From assembly GCF_004402045.1 (NCBI RefSeq), contig NZ_SOMG01000030.1, forward strand, positions 248,001-312,000: a DNA stretch of 64,000 bases, written 5' to 3'. This DNA is from Lelliottia nimipressuralis (GTDB lineage: Bacteria; Pseudomonadota; Gammaproteobacteria; Enterobacterales; Enterobacteriaceae). Under the pieces are notes generated by a model. That model saw only the letters and a program-made list of their open reading frames with translations. It had not been told where the DNA came from and searched no databases. Both the position numbers and the translations under genes were made by a program. Of this stretch, positions 33,804 through 43,161 are shown one piece after another (within the stretch, counting starts at the first letter, position 1; each line of letters begins with the position of its first letter).

Positions 33804-34283
33804 ATGAAAAAATTAATGATGGTTGCGGCACTGGCCGCGGGTAGCCTGAGCCTGGCGGCGCAGGCCGATACGTTGAGTCAAAAGAATCTCTCACTGGCCC
33901 AGGCGAACGCGCTGGCAACCTCCGCCATTCAGGCGTGTACGGCAAAAAATTATCAGGTGACGGTCACCGTGGTTGACCGTGCAGGCGTGGTAAAAGCGGT
34001 ACAGCGCACGGACAATGCCGGCCCGCACACGGTTAAAGCCAGTGAAATGAAAGCCTGGACGGCGCTCAGCGCAAAGAATGCGTCAGGCAAAGTGATGGAA
34101 GCGGCGCAGAGCAACGCCGGTGCGCAAAACATGCGTGACATCCCGGGCTTCCTGCTGCTGGCGGGTGGCCTGCCGGTGAAAGAGGGCGATGAGACGATCG
34201 GGGCGATTGGTATCGGCGGTGCGCCGGGCGGTCATCTTGATGAAGCCTGCGCTCAGGCAGCCATTGACGGGCTCAAAAAGTAA
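33804..34283 (+). CDS. Secreted GlcG/HbpS-family protein
   Basis: A 159-residue protein with a clear signal peptide (AALAAGSLSLAAQADT) and a GlcG/HbpS-like domain: LSLAQANALATSAIQACTAK, VTVTVVDRAGVVKA, then GFLLLAGGLPVKEGDETIGA and IGIGGAPGGHLDEACAQA. In Streptomyces the family member HbpS binds haem and works with the SenS/SenR two-component system; here too the gene is beside a sensor kinase/regulator pair. Start ATG 33804 is preceded by GAGGATGCGCG. Periplasmic location is inferred from the signal peptide. Confidence 0.85.
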   Translation: MKKLMMVAALAAGSLSLAAQADTLSQKNLSLAQANALATSAIQACTAKNYQVTVTVVDRAGVVKAVQRTDNAGPHTVKASEMKAWTALSAKNASGKVMEAAQSNAGAQNMRDIPGFLLLAGGLPVKEGDETIGAIGIGGAPGGHLDEACAQAAIDGLKK

Positions 34284-34286
34284 TAC

Positions 34287-34317
34287 AAAAAAAGCACCGG
34301 TTTCCCGGTGCTTTTTT
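34287..34317. terminator. Bidirectional terminator
   Basis: AAAAAAAGCACCGG, a TTT loop and CCCGGTGCTTTTTT give a strong hairpin usable by both the HbpS-like gene and the convergent small gene on the minus strand. Confidence 0.92.
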
Positions 34318-34318
34318 A

Positions 34319-34459
34319 TCAGATCTTGCAGGCATCGCCGCAGTCGTCGTCGGCGACAATCGCCTGCGCTTTTTTGTCTGCATCGTCCAGACGTTCCGCA
34401 TTACGCTCTTCGGCTTCATCCAGACCGTTAAAGACTAAGTTATCGAGATCAATTTCCAT
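34319..34459 (-). CDS. Small acidic protein with C-terminal CxxxC motif (46 aa)
   Basis: A 46-residue ORF starting MEIDLDNLVFNGLDEAEERN and ending VADDDCGDACKI. It is rich in Asp/Glu, predicted helical through the middle, and its only two cysteines are in the last nine residues. The ATG at 34457-34459 has CAGGTG upstream and the 3' end abuts a terminator, both supporting a real gene. I do not recognise a function. The short acidic leader-like body plus cysteine tail would fit a metal-binding peptide or, more speculatively, a peptide-modification substrate; no modifying enzyme is adjacent. Confidence 0.6.
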   Translation of the reverse strand: MEIDLDNLVFNGLDEAEERNAERLDDADKKAQAIVADDDCGDACKI

Positions 34460-34584
34460 GTGGCACCTGCTCTGTTCAGTATGTGATTCTGGCACAGTAT
34501 AGGGCAAAAAAAGCCAGCAATGTACCTCGCAGCACATAACGATAATCCCTGCCATACTCAGTGCTTTATTGCTGAGGAGAGCCC

Positions 34585-35367
34585 ATGATTACACTCTGTA
34601 AAACCTGTGGAACCGCCTATGGCGCACAGCCGGACAGGTGTCCGATTTGCGAGGATGAACGCCAGTATGTGCCTGCTACGGGACAAACATGGACAGATTT
34701 CGACACCGTAACCGCTACGCATAGCAATAAATGGCAGCAGCTGGAGCCGCGGTTGTTCGGTATTAAAACGGTTCCCGCGTTTGCTATCAACCAGCGGGCG
34801 CTGCTCCTGCAAACGCCCCACGGCAATATTCTCTGGGACTGCATTGCCAACCTCGACCCCGTCACCAAAACGATCATCACCGCTCTCGGCGGCATCAGCG
34901 CGATTGCGATTTCGCATCCGCACTATTACACCACGATGCAGGAGTGGGCCGCGGCGTTTGATGCTCCGGTGTATCTGCACGCCAGCGACAGAGAGTGGGT
35001 GATGCGCGACAGCCCGGCCATTCATTTCTGGCAGGGGGATGTGCTGGAGGTTTTCCCGTCGGTCACCCTGCTGCGTCTGGGCGGGCATTTTGCCGGCGGA
35101 ACGGTACTGCACTGGCAGGAGGGGGAAGGGGTATTGCTGGTGGGCGATATTCTGCAGGTCACGCCCGGAAAAGATGCCGTCTCGTTTATGTGGAGCTATC
35201 CTAACTATCTCCCGCTACCGGCCCGCACCGTGGCGTCGGTTGTCAGTCATCTGGAAGGAAGAACGTTTGCACGCCTGTACGGCGCGTTCGAAGGGCAGAA
35301 TATCCAGGCCAACGCGGACGAGATTGTGCAGCGGTCGGGCCAGAAATATATTGCTTGTCTGAAGTAA
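34585..35367 (+). CDS. Zinc-ribbon metallo-beta-lactamase-fold protein
   Basis: A 260-residue protein. Residues 5-22 form a rubredoxin-like zinc ribbon (CKTCG and CPIC). The rest is a metallo-beta-lactamase fold, but the usual HxHxDH is degenerate (SHPHYYT), while a later His (LGGHFAGG) and Asp (VGDILQV) remain. Hydrolase activity is therefore uncertain. The start is ATG 34585 with GAGGAGAG upstream. It stands alone between convergent small gene and carbonic anhydrase. Confidence 0.75.
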   Translation: MITLCKTCGTAYGAQPDRCPICEDERQYVPATGQTWTDFDTVTATHSNKWQQLEPRLFGIKTVPAFAINQRALLLQTPHGNILWDCIANLDPVTKTIITALGGISAIAISHPHYYTTMQEWAAAFDAPVYLHASDREWVMRDSPAIHFWQGDVLEVFPSVTLLRLGGHFAGGTVLHWQEGEGVLLVGDILQVTPGKDAVSFMWSYPNYLPLPARTVASVVSHLEGRTFARLYGAFEGQNIQANADEIVQRSGQKYIACLK

Positions 35368-35439
35368 ACCACGATGGGTAAACTTTACGAGTGTGATCTC
35401 GATCATACCTAAACTAAAACAGATAAAAGAGACATTGCT

Positions 35440-36075
35440 ATGCAACATATCATTGAAGGTTTTCTCAGCTTTCAAAAAGAGATTTTCCCGCAACGTAAAG
35501 AACTCTTCCGCAGTTTAGCGTCCAGCCAGAATCCCAAAGCGCTGTTCATCTCTTGCTCCGACAGCCGTCTGGTCCCAGAGCTGGTCACCCAGCAAGAGCC
35601 GGGACAACTCTTTGTCATTCGTAATGCTGGCAACATCGTGCCGCCTTTCGGACCAGAGCCTGGCGGCGTGTCTGCCACTATCGAATACGCCGTTGTGGCG
35701 CTGGGCGTAACGGATATCGTTATCTGTGGTCACTCCAACTGTGGGGCGATGAAGGCGATTGCGGATAACGCGAATCTGGAGCCCATGCCGGCGGTGTCAC
35801 ACTGGCTGCGCTATTCCGACGCGGCAAAAGCCGTGGTGGAGAAAAAAACCTGGGATAAGCCGATCGATAAAGTCAATGCGATGGTGCAGGAGAACGTGTT
35901 TGCGCAACTGAGCAACATTAAGACCCATCCGTCCGTTGCGGTGGGCCTGCGTAATAACTCCATCCGACTGCACGGCTGGGTGTACGACATTGAAAGCGGC
36001 AAAATCCTTGCGCTGGATAAAGCGACGAAAACTTTCGTCTCACTGTCTGAAAACCCGGAAGTCTACTTCGAGTAA
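35440..36075 (+). CDS. Beta-class carbonic anhydrase
   Basis: A 211-residue zinc enzyme interconverting CO2 and bicarbonate. The metal site is Cys in FISCSDSR, then His and Cys in GHSNCGAM, with the Asp-Arg dyad in SDSR. Closer to the CynT/plant-type clade than to E. coli Can, judging by [15 protein letters not shown] and [11 protein letters not shown]. No cyanase gene is next to it, so a CynT role is not supported. A monocistronic gene, with AAAAGAGAC before the ATG. Confidence 0.9.
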   Translation: MQHIIEGFLSFQKEIFPQRKELFRSLASSQNPKALFISCSDSRLVPELVTQQEPGQLFVIRNAGNIVPPFGPEPGGVSATIEYAVVALGVTDIVICGHSNCGAMKAIADNANLEPMPAVSHWLRYSDAAKAVVEKKTWDKPIDKVNAMVQENVFAQLSNIKTHPSVAVGLRNNSIRLHGWVYDIESGKILALDKATKTFVSLSENPEVYFE

Positions 36076-36103
36076 TCAGCAACAGCAGGGCATGGAAGCC
36101 CTG

Positions 36104-37699
36104 TCAGTCCTCACTGTACGGTAATCTCCGCCGTAATCCCGTCGCGGGTTTTTCAGCCGCTTTCGCCATTGCCTCTGCAATCTCTGCACACTCCGCCAAC
36201 CCCTGAACAAAGGGACGATCGTGCATCAGCCACGGTATCGCACCGAAGGCAATGCGTCCGCGAACGGTTTCAGGCGCTTTTAGGGTGTAATCCTCACCGA
36301 TGTCGGGTATCTCTTCGCCCGTTGTTTCCAGCTGTTTGCGCAGCGTCGGGAAGGGCAGATCTTTCGTTTTGAGCGGCTTTTGCCCACGCGCGTCAATAAA
36401 CACGTCGAAACGATAAACCGTCTCTTTTGTGGTTATCACCGTCCGGTCGCTACCAACATCAAGCGTGTAATCGTCACCGAGCGCTGCCACGCTAATGATA
36501 CCGGCTTCGCGAAGTGCGAGAAGCCGGCGGATTGACTGCGGAGGAATGGCTGCATAGTTGTCGATAAATACCCGGGCGAGCCCCTGTTTGAAGCGTTTTT
36601 TGTCCTGTACGTTAAGATGGGGAACGATCTCCTGAACCACTTCATGCAGCCGAAGCACGGTATAGCGCCAGGCCACGGTGCGCCGTTCGCGTTTGTTCCG
36701 CTCAACCTCGTTGAGATTCTCTTCCGCCCAGGTAAAGGGGCCGTGCCGTTTACGATCCTCAAACCAGGCCTCGCGAATACTGTCCGCATTTTGCTCATGC
36801 AGAGACACTTTCTTACACCACACCGGGTCAGCGAGTTGAAGCTCTTTCACCATCAGGGCAAAGATGCGGTCAAGCAGGCCATCCGGCCCTTTGCCGATCT
36901 CAGTTTCAACCACGCATTCGGTTAAGACCGACAGCGGTTCGTAAGGAATTGGGCAGTAAAAATCGGCTTCTGGCAGAATGCCCGTCCGGGACATAAGGAC
37001 AATATTTAACGCTTCGCTGCCGTCATCCAGGACGAATTTATCGTCGCGAAACGCACCATGCTGCATCACCACCGCCATGGCGGCGTCGAGACCGCTTAAC
37101 GATGTCCCCATAATGCCAACGCGGCAGGGAGGAATGCTCGCGTCCATCAGACCGGACCAGGGGCTTGGGAAGAACGCGCGGGTGGCTTTGTCCTCGTCTG
37201 GCCAGACGTGACCGGTGGCGATAACCGCAAGGTCAAAGCGCTCAGGAAAGTCGCTATCGTCGACTGAAAGCGTGACGCCAGCCTCCGAGGGGATGATGTC
37301 GGTTACGCGGGCGGATTCATGGATTTCAACATGAAACCCTCGCTTTTTAGCCTCTTCTACGATTGACCGAAAGCTGTCGCGAAAATACTCACCCAGCAGG
37401 ATCCGGGGCAGGAACTGCCGGTCATGTAAACGGGCTTTATCCACCTTAAAGTGCGCCAGATGGGCGTCACTCTGGCCCTTAAGCCAGTCGAGGTAAGTCA
37501 TAAACAGCGGCGGGATTTCAATGCTCGCGATGTTTGCCAGCATCAGACGAGAGTTATCGTCGTCGTTATAGGGCATGCCCACGCCAGCTTCATCAGCCTG
37601 TTCAAAGACGGAGACCGAAAGCGGCTGAGGGTTTTTAAGAAGCGCGTAAAAGGTGTAAATCCCTGTAGGGCCGGAACCGATAATGGCGATTTTCTTCAT
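36104..37699 (-). CDS. ydhS: FAD/NAD(P)-binding protein YdhS
   Basis: A 531-residue flavoprotein-like protein closely resembling E. coli YdhS: MKKIAIIGSGPTGIYTFYAL is the dinucleotide-binding start, followed by DEAGVGMPYNDDDNSRLMLA and PSPWSGLMDASI. A second dinucleotide motif is GIMGTSLSGLDAA. The biochemical role is unknown. It marks the return of conserved synteny, since E. coli ydhS is also near valV/valW; the E. coli ydhT-ydhY cluster on its other side is missing. Confidence 0.92.
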   Translation of the reverse strand: MKKIAIIGSGPTGIYTFYALLKNPQPLSVSVFEQADEAGVGMPYNDDDNSRLMLANIASIEIPPLFMTYLDWLKGQSDAHLAHFKVDKARLHDRQFLPRILLGEYFRDSFRSIVEEAKKRGFHVEIHESARVTDIIPSEAGVTLSVDDSDFPERFDLAVIATGHVWPDEDKATRAFFPSPWSGLMDASIPPCRVGIMGTSLSGLDAAMAVVMQHGAFRDDKFVLDDGSEALNIVLMSRTGILPEADFYCPIPYEPLSVLTECVVETEIGKGPDGLLDRIFALMVKELQLADPVWCKKVSLHEQNADSIREAWFEDRKRHGPFTWAEENLNEVERNKRERRTVAWRYTVLRLHEVVQEIVPHLNVQDKKRFKQGLARVFIDNYAAIPPQSIRRLLALREAGIISVAALGDDYTLDVGSDRTVITTKETVYRFDVFIDARGQKPLKTKDLPFPTLRKQLETTGEEIPDIGEDYTLKAPETVRGRIAFGAIPWLMHDRPFVQGLAECAEIAEAMAKAAEKPATGLRRRLPYSED

Positions 37700-37817
37700 C
37701 GACGGTTTTCCTCTCTTTTTTCCATGAGAAAAGCGTAGCAGGAGAACAGTGATGAAAATAAGGGATTAGGAAAATTCAGGATATCAGAAGAGGATTTGCA
37801 CCATTTCAGGACTGAAA

Positions 37818-37894
37818 TGGTGCGTCCGAGTGGACTCGAACCACCGACCCCCACCATGTCAAGGTGGTGCTCTAACCAACTGAGCTACGGACGC
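37818..37894 (-). tRNA. valW: tRNA-Val (GAC)
   Basis: A 77-base tRNA on the minus strand: acceptor GCGTCCG pairs with CGGACGC, followed by ACCA. The D-arm is AGCTCAGTTGGTTAGAGC; the anticodon loop reads CTTGACATG, anticodon GAC; the T-arm has GGTTCGAGTCC. It is tandem with a second tRNA-Val like E. coli valV-valW; which letter belongs to which copy is assumed from order. Confidence 0.97.
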
Positions 37895-37898
37895 AGAA

Positions 37899-37975
37899 TG
37901 GTGCGTTCAATTGGACTCGAACCAACGACCCCCACCATGTCAAGGTGGTGCTCTAACCAACTGAGCTATGAACGC
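37899..37975 (-). tRNA. valV: tRNA-Val (GAC), second copy
   Basis: A 77-base tRNA 4 bases upstream of the other copy in transcription. It has the same anticodon arm, but its acceptor is GCGTTCA/TGAACGC and the T-stem is altered with compensating bases (GTTGG/CCAAT). CCA is encoded. The two are co-transcribed. Confidence 0.97.
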
Positions 37976-38128
37976 AACGTGTTGTCGGTGACAACGGGGA
38001 CGAATATTAGCGGCACAGCCCCAATGAGGCAAGAGGGAAAATGCATTTTTCTCTCTGATTTCACGCGATTGCTTTATTACCGCGCAAAGTGAAGAGAAAG
38101 TAGCCGCCGGCTGGCGGCTACTGCGTAT

Positions 38129-39502
38129 TTAACGTGCAGCGCGTTGCAAAATGACCGTTGATGGCTGGCGTTGCAGGAAGCGCATGCGCATCATCATCAT
38201 AATCGCCGCCGACGTCAGGCCGATGATAAAGCCCATCCAGAACCCTGCCGGACCCATGCGCTCCACCACCAGATCGGTAAGCGCCAGGATGTAGCCAGTC
38301 GGCAGTCCCAGCACCCAGTAGGCGATGAAGGTGATAAAGAAGATGGATCGCGTGTCTTTATATCCGCGCAGCACGCCGCTGCCAATCACCTGGATGGAGT
38401 CGGAGATCTGGTATATAGCGGCCAGCAGCATCAGGTGCGAGGCCAGCGCGACCACTTCCGGATTGTCGTTATAGAGCAGGGCAATCTGCTCGCGTAATGC
38501 AACGGTAAAGAGTGCCGTACAGACTGCCATGCAGACGCCGACGCCCAGCCCGGTCCGGGCGGCGGTTTGCGCATCCAGCGTCGAGCCTTGCCCCAGGCGG
38601 AAGCCCACGCGAATGGTCACTGCCGCAGCCAGCGACATCGGCAGGACGAACATCAGGGAGCTGAAGTTCAGCGCAATCTGGTGCCCGGCGACGTTCACAA
38701 TGCCCAGCGGGGAGACCAGCAGAGCGACCACGGCAAACAGGGTTACCTCAAAGAACAGCGCCAGGGCAATTGGCAACCCTAACTGCACCAGACGCGTCAT
38801 GATGTTCCAGTCCGGGGTGCTAAATCGGTTCTCGTTACGAATATCGCGCATTGAACGGGCGCGTTTTACAAAGGTGATCATCGAGAAAAACATCACCCAG
38901 TAAACGGCTGCTGTCGCCACGCCGCAGCCGACGCCGCCCAGCTCAGGCATCCCGAAATGGCCGTAAATAAAGATATAGTTAACCGGAATATTGACCAGCA
39001 AACCAATAAAGCCCATCACCATCCCGGGCTTGGTTTTCGCCAGGCCTTCACACTGGTTACGTGCCACCTGGAAAAAGAGGTAGCCAGGCGCCCCCCAAAG
39101 CAGGGCGCGCAGATAGCCCACGGCTTTATCAGCCAGTGCCGGGTCAATATTATGCATAGCGCGTATGATATGGCCCGCGTTCCAGAGCACGACCATGATC
39201 AGCACGGAGACAAACCCTGCCAGCCAGAAACCCTGACGGACCTGATGGGCAATGCGCTCGCGACGACCCGAGCCATTGAGCTGAGCGATAACAGGCGTGA
39301 GCGCGAGCAGCAGACCGTGGCCGAACAGGATGGCCGGAAGCCAGATTGACGTGCCGATAGCCACGGCCGCCATATCGGTGGCGCTGTAGCCACCTGCCAT
39401 TACCGTATCCACAAATCCCATTGCGGTCTGGGCCACTTGCGCGATGATCACTGGTATAGCCAGTGCCAATAACTGGCGCGCTTCATTCATGTACTTCTGC
39501 AC
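38129..39502 (-). CDS. mdtK: Multidrug/Na+ antiporter MdtK (MATE family)
   Basis: A 457-residue MATE exporter (E. coli MdtK 457) with 12 predicted membrane helices; [20 protein letters not shown] is the conserved first-helix region and [20 protein letters not shown] lies near the C-terminus. It exports cationic drugs and fluoroquinolones. It is divergent from ribE as in E. coli. Confidence 0.97.
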   Translation of the reverse strand: MQKYMNEARQLLALAIPVIIAQVAQTAMGFVDTVMAGGYSATDMAAVAIGTSIWLPAILFGHGLLLALTPVIAQLNGSGRRERIAHQVRQGFWLAGFVSVLIMVVLWNAGHIIRAMHNIDPALADKAVGYLRALLWGAPGYLFFQVARNQCEGLAKTKPGMVMGFIGLLVNIPVNYIFIYGHFGMPELGGVGCGVATAAVYWVMFFSMITFVKRARSMRDIRNENRFSTPDWNIMTRLVQLGLPIALALFFEVTLFAVVALLVSPLGIVNVAGHQIALNFSSLMFVLPMSLAAAVTIRVGFRLGQGSTLDAQTAARTGLGVGVCMAVCTALFTVALREQIALLYNDNPEVVALASHLMLLAAIYQISDSIQVIGSGVLRGYKDTRSIFFITFIAYWVLGLPTGYILALTDLVVERMGPAGFWMGFIIGLTSAAIMMMMRMRFLQRQPSTVILQRAAR

Positions 39503-39727
39503 GTGAACACCTTTATTTTGTAGTTATTTGAGAGACTAAAAAAGCCGCCGAAACGGGCAGCAAGAAGAAAATGCAGGGGGGTGCCAGCTATTGTAGCGGG
39601 CTTTAGCTATTTATCTAGTGAAAAAATCGCCAGAAAATGCGCCCCGCTGGCAACCTGTTTTTCCAACTGTTATTGTGGTGGGATTAAACGGTGTCATCAC
39701 CGTCCGGAAAAAACAGGAGTGGTAAGC

Positions 39728-40369
39728 ATGTTTACTGGTATTGTGCAGGGCACCGCCAAAGTGGTGTCCATTGATGAAAAACCTAATTTCCGTACTCATG
39801 TTGTTGAGCTGCCGGAATATATGCTTGAGGGTATTGAAACCGGCGCGTCTATTGCCCATAACGGCTGCTGCCTGACCGTAACCGAAATTAACGGCAACCA
39901 GATTAGCTTTGATTTAATGAAAGAGACGCTGCGCATCACCAACCTGGGCGAGCTGGTGGTGGGGGATACCGTCAACGTTGAGCGAGCGGCGAAGTTCAGC
40001 GACGAGATTGGCGGCCATCTGATGTCGGGGCACATCATGACCACCGCTGAAGTGGCGAAAATCGTGACCTCGGAAAATAACCGTCAAATCTGGTTTAAAA
40101 TGCAGGATCCTTCATTAATGAAATACATCCTCTACAAAGGATTTATTGGCATTGACGGGATTAGCCTGACGGTGGGGGAAGTGACGCCAACGCGTTTTTG
40201 CGTACATTTAATTCCTGAAACGCTGCAGCGCACTACGCTGGGCGCGAAAAAGCTGGGACATCGCGTAAATATTGAAATCGATCCGCAAACCCAGGCGGTG
40301 GTCGATACGGTTGAACGCGTGCTGGCCGCAAAAGAAGCCGCAATAATAAAGACCGTCGAAGAAGAATAA
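39728..40369 (+). CDS. ribE: Riboflavin synthase alpha subunit
   Basis: A 213-residue enzyme (E. coli 213) that dismutates two lumazines to riboflavin. It has two homologous lumazine-binding barrels; the first begins [12 protein letters not shown] and holds HNGCCLTV, the second has [16 protein letters not shown] 39728 is preceded by CAGGAGTGGTAAGC. The 49 codons open upstream are not part of the family. Confidence 0.97.
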   Translation: MFTGIVQGTAKVVSIDEKPNFRTHVVELPEYMLEGIETGASIAHNGCCLTVTEINGNQISFDLMKETLRITNLGELVVGDTVNVERAAKFSDEIGGHLMSGHIMTTAEVAKIVTSENNRQIWFKMQDPSLMKYILYKGFIGIDGISLTVGEVTPTRFCVHLIPETLQRTTLGAKKLGHRVNIEIDPQTQAVVDTVERVLAAKEAAIIKTVEEE

Positions 40370-40401
40370 AAATAACCCCGGATATCCGGGGTTATTTTTT
40401 T
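40367..40401. terminator. Bidirectional terminator between ribE and cfa
   Basis: ATAACCCCG-GATATC-CGGGGTTAT hairpin flanked by A- and T-runs, serving both convergent genes. Confidence 0.93.
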
Positions 40402-41548
40402 AGCGTGCTACGCGCAGCCCGTGTTCAATCCCACGGCTAAATACCACCTGCCAGAGCTGAATATCCCGCGCGCGAAACGCCCCCGCGCAGGCATTCAGGT
40501 AATAGCTAAACATCCGTTTGAATCGTTCAGAATAGTTGTCCGCTATCTCTGGCCAGGCCTCCTGAAAACGGGCATGCCATGCCATCAGTGTGGTGTCGTA
40601 ATCCGCGCCAAAGTTATGCCAGTCTTCCATAACGAAATGGGATTCACTGGCGTTGGCAATCTGGCGAACGGACGGTAAACAGCCATTCGGAAAGATGTAT
40701 TTGTTGATCCACGGGTCAACGTTATTGTCGGTCCGCTTAGAGCCGATGGTGTGCAGCAGGAAGATACCGTCCGGTTTTAAATTACGGTCCACCACCTCAA
40801 AGTAGGTGTCGTAGTTTTTCGGCCCCACGTGCTCGAACATGCCCACGGAAACGATACGATCAAACTGTTCGTTCAGGTCACGGTAATCCTGTAGCCGGAT
40901 ATCCACATCGAGACCCTGACAGCGCTCTCGCGCCATTTTTTGCTGTTCTGCTGAAATCGTGACGCCGACGACGCTGACGCCATAGTGCTTCGCCATAAAA
41001 TACGCCAGCCCACCCCAGCCGCAGCCAATATCCAGCACACGCATACCGGGCTGTAATTGCAGTTTCTCGCTAATCAGACGCAGCTTAGCCTGCTGAGCCT
41101 CTTCAAGCGTCGATGCGTCTTTCCAGTAGGCGCAGGAGTACTGCATGAAAGGGTCAAGCATACGGTTGAACAGGTCGTTGCCAAGATCGTAATGTTCTTT
41201 GCCGACGATCCATGCGCGTTTTTTACTTTGCAGATTAAACAGTCGGGCAGAGGCGACGCGCAGGGTGTCTTTCAGATTGCGGGGGAGTTGATTTTCCAGA
41301 CCGGCACGCAAAACGCTGGCGAAAAAAATATCCAGCCGTTCGCATTCCCACCAGCCGTCCATATAGCTTTCTCCCAGTCCTAACGATCCCTCCCGCAACA
41401 CGCGTTTAAAAAAGTCGGGATGTTTGACCTGGGGATCGGATGGCGAAGATCCGTTGATAGTGATGCCTGCGCGACCCAACAGTTCACTGACGATCCGGGA
41501 CCAGTTGTCGTCCGGAACGCTGACTTCTTCTATACACGATGAACTCAT
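40400..41548 (-). CDS. cfa: Cyclopropane fatty acid synthase
   Basis: A 382-residue SAM-dependent enzyme (E. coli Cfa 382) that methylenates unsaturated phospholipid chains in stationary phase. The SAM motif is VLDIGCGWGGLAYFMAKHYG; YSCAYWKDASTLEEAQ and MFEHVGPKNYDTYF are active-site regions. The long upstream gap is consistent with the long leader known for cfa. Confidence 0.97.
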   Translation of the reverse strand: MSSSCIEEVSVPDDNWSRIVSELLGRAGITINGSSPSDPQVKHPDFFKRVLREGSLGLGESYMDGWWECERLDIFFASVLRAGLENQLPRNLKDTLRVASARLFNLQSKKRAWIVGKEHYDLGNDLFNRMLDPFMQYSCAYWKDASTLEEAQQAKLRLISEKLQLQPGMRVLDIGCGWGGLAYFMAKHYGVSVVGVTISAEQQKMARERCQGLDVDIRLQDYRDLNEQFDRIVSVGMFEHVGPKNYDTYFEVVDRNLKPDGIFLLHTIGSKRTDNNVDPWINKYIFPNGCLPSVRQIANASESHFVMEDWHNFGADYDTTLMAWHARFQEAWPEIADNYSERFKRMFSYYLNACAGAFRARDIQLWQVVFSRGIEHGLRVAR

Positions 41549-41846
41549 AGCTTCTCCATCACCCTACTGTGATCAGAACCTTAAAACAGCGTAGACGCTT
41601 TTTTTGGTTTGTGAGAAATCTCACGGTAAATACCGCGAGGCTAGTATCCGACGTAGAACAGAGGAAGGGAGATAACCCTTGCCGAAATGCCTTCCATGGT
41701 AAAACGGGAGCACTCCGGCTCCCGTTAACACTTAATATTTATCGTATTTAATCGAACCAAATTTAGTATAGGCCTCAAAATTTGGTGATTCAATAGAAAA
41801 TTCTTAGCAACCTAATCACTGAAAATTAACATGATTTCTGGCGCGA
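41549..41846. other. cfa upstream region, no gene
   Basis: This stretch of about 300 bases contains a stem-loop, AACGGGAGC/GCTCCCGTT at 41703-41726, with TTTT after it on the minus strand. It may be a structured cfa leader or a weak terminator. I see no ORF with a ribosome site. Confidence 0.4.
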
Positions 41847-43046
41847 TTATGCATGTGACGTTTCAACCTGAGCGCGGTTATCCTCCTCACGCTGCGCGGA
41901 GACCTGCATACGATAGCCCATCACCGCCAGCGCAACGGTTACCAGCATCACGCTGGTGGTGGTCAGGAGCGGCGTGGCAATCAGCGCGGAGACCACCAGG
42001 CTTGCCAGGAAGCACAATCCCAGCTGCAGGGTGTTTTGCAGCGCGGCGGCGCGGCCAGTCGCCTGCGGGAATGGACGGAGTGCCTGTGCCACCACAATCG
42101 GGTAAATCGCCCCGTTCGCGACGGCCATTACGCAGAATGGAATCAAAATTTCAGCCAGACCGGCGCCCGGAATAAAGCCAACGGCCCAGGTCCCGATGAC
42201 GCTCAACGCATAAAGCACCAACAGCCATGGCAGCATTTGCTGACCTTCCCATTTTTGCAGTGCCGCGCGACAGCCGTACCCACCCACCAGGAACGCGATA
42301 GTCTGCGGAACATAGCTCAGACCGATGGCCGCCGGGCTGTATCCCATATCGTGCAGAATGAATGGCGAGCCGGTGAGCCACGCGAAGAAGCTCGCCGAGC
42401 AGGCGGCATAGATCAGGACATTGCCGCGATACGCTTTGGTGCTCAGCAGGGAGGTGAAGGTAATCGGTTTTGCGTCAGCATCCGCCACTTTTTTATGCGC
42501 GGGTTTGAGGGCAAACGCGGGCAGCATCAGTACCAGCGTGATGGCAAACAGCGTGGCAAAAATGGCCTGCCAGTCAAAATGCGCGAGGATCCAGCTACCC
42601 AGCAGCGGAGCAAGGGCAGGTGAGAGACCTACGAGCGGCATTATGGTGGCGAAAATACGGTTTGTGCGGTTAGCCGGGTAGTAGTCGGTGACCAGCGCCT
42701 GCCAGGTCACGGCCGCGGCACAGACGCCCACAGCCTGAATAAAGCGCAGTACCAGCAGCCAGGTGGCGTCGCGTACCCATAACATCCCCAGGCAGCCAAC
42801 GGCAAAAATGGCCAGACCCAGCAGTAATACTGGTTTACGACCAAAGCGATCCGAGAGTGGTCCCCAGAGCAGCTGTGCGAAAGCAAAACCGGCAAGGAAC
42901 AAACTCAGGCTGGCGCTGATGGCCGCGGCAGGCGTTTGCAAATCTTCCTGCATAGCGGCGAAAGCCGGCAGGTACATATCGGTGGCCAAAAAGCCCAGCA
43001 CGCTTAAGCCGCCGAGCCAGACTAAAAAACCTTTCCTGGGTTGCAT
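41847..43046 (-). CDS. punC: Purine nucleoside transporter PunC (YdhC), MFS
   Basis: A 399-residue Bcr/CflA-type major facilitator with 12 helices. The first is preceded by [19 protein letters not shown], and [13 protein letters not shown] is the loop 2-3 motif. E. coli YdhC was renamed PunC for purine-nucleoside uptake. ATG 43044-43046 has TAAGGAGAA upstream; the 31 codons before it overlap the divergent promoter. It is divergent from punR, its activator. Confidence 0.92.
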   Translation of the reverse strand: MQPRKGFLVWLGGLSVLGFLATDMYLPAFAAMQEDLQTPAAAISASLSLFLAGFAFAQLLWGPLSDRFGRKPVLLLGLAIFAVGCLGMLWVRDATWLLVLRFIQAVGVCAAAVTWQALVTDYYPANRTNRIFATIMPLVGLSPALAPLLGSWILAHFDWQAIFATLFAITLVLMLPAFALKPAHKKVADADAKPITFTSLLSTKAYRGNVLIYAACSASFFAWLTGSPFILHDMGYSPAAIGLSYVPQTIAFLVGGYGCRAALQKWEGQQMLPWLLVLYALSVIGTWAVGFIPGAGLAEILIPFCVMAVANGAIYPIVVAQALRPFPQATGRAAALQNTLQLGLCFLASLVVSALIATPLLTTTSVMLVTVALAVMGYRMQVSAQREEDNRAQVETSHA

Positions 43047-43161
43047 TATTTTATTCTCCTTAAGGAGGCAGGTGTACGTTGGCGCTGAGTGTAGGGAGTG
43101 CAAAGCCGCTTGTGAAACGCTAATATTTGGCGGGTGCATTCAAAAATTTTGCAGGCAGAAA

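Noticed and set aside
37797..37823. Inverted repeat at the 3' end of the tRNA-Val gene as a phage attachment site
   Set aside because: tRNA genes are common integration targets, but no integrase and no distant copy of the tRNA 3' end were seen; the repeat is probably for transcript ending or processing.
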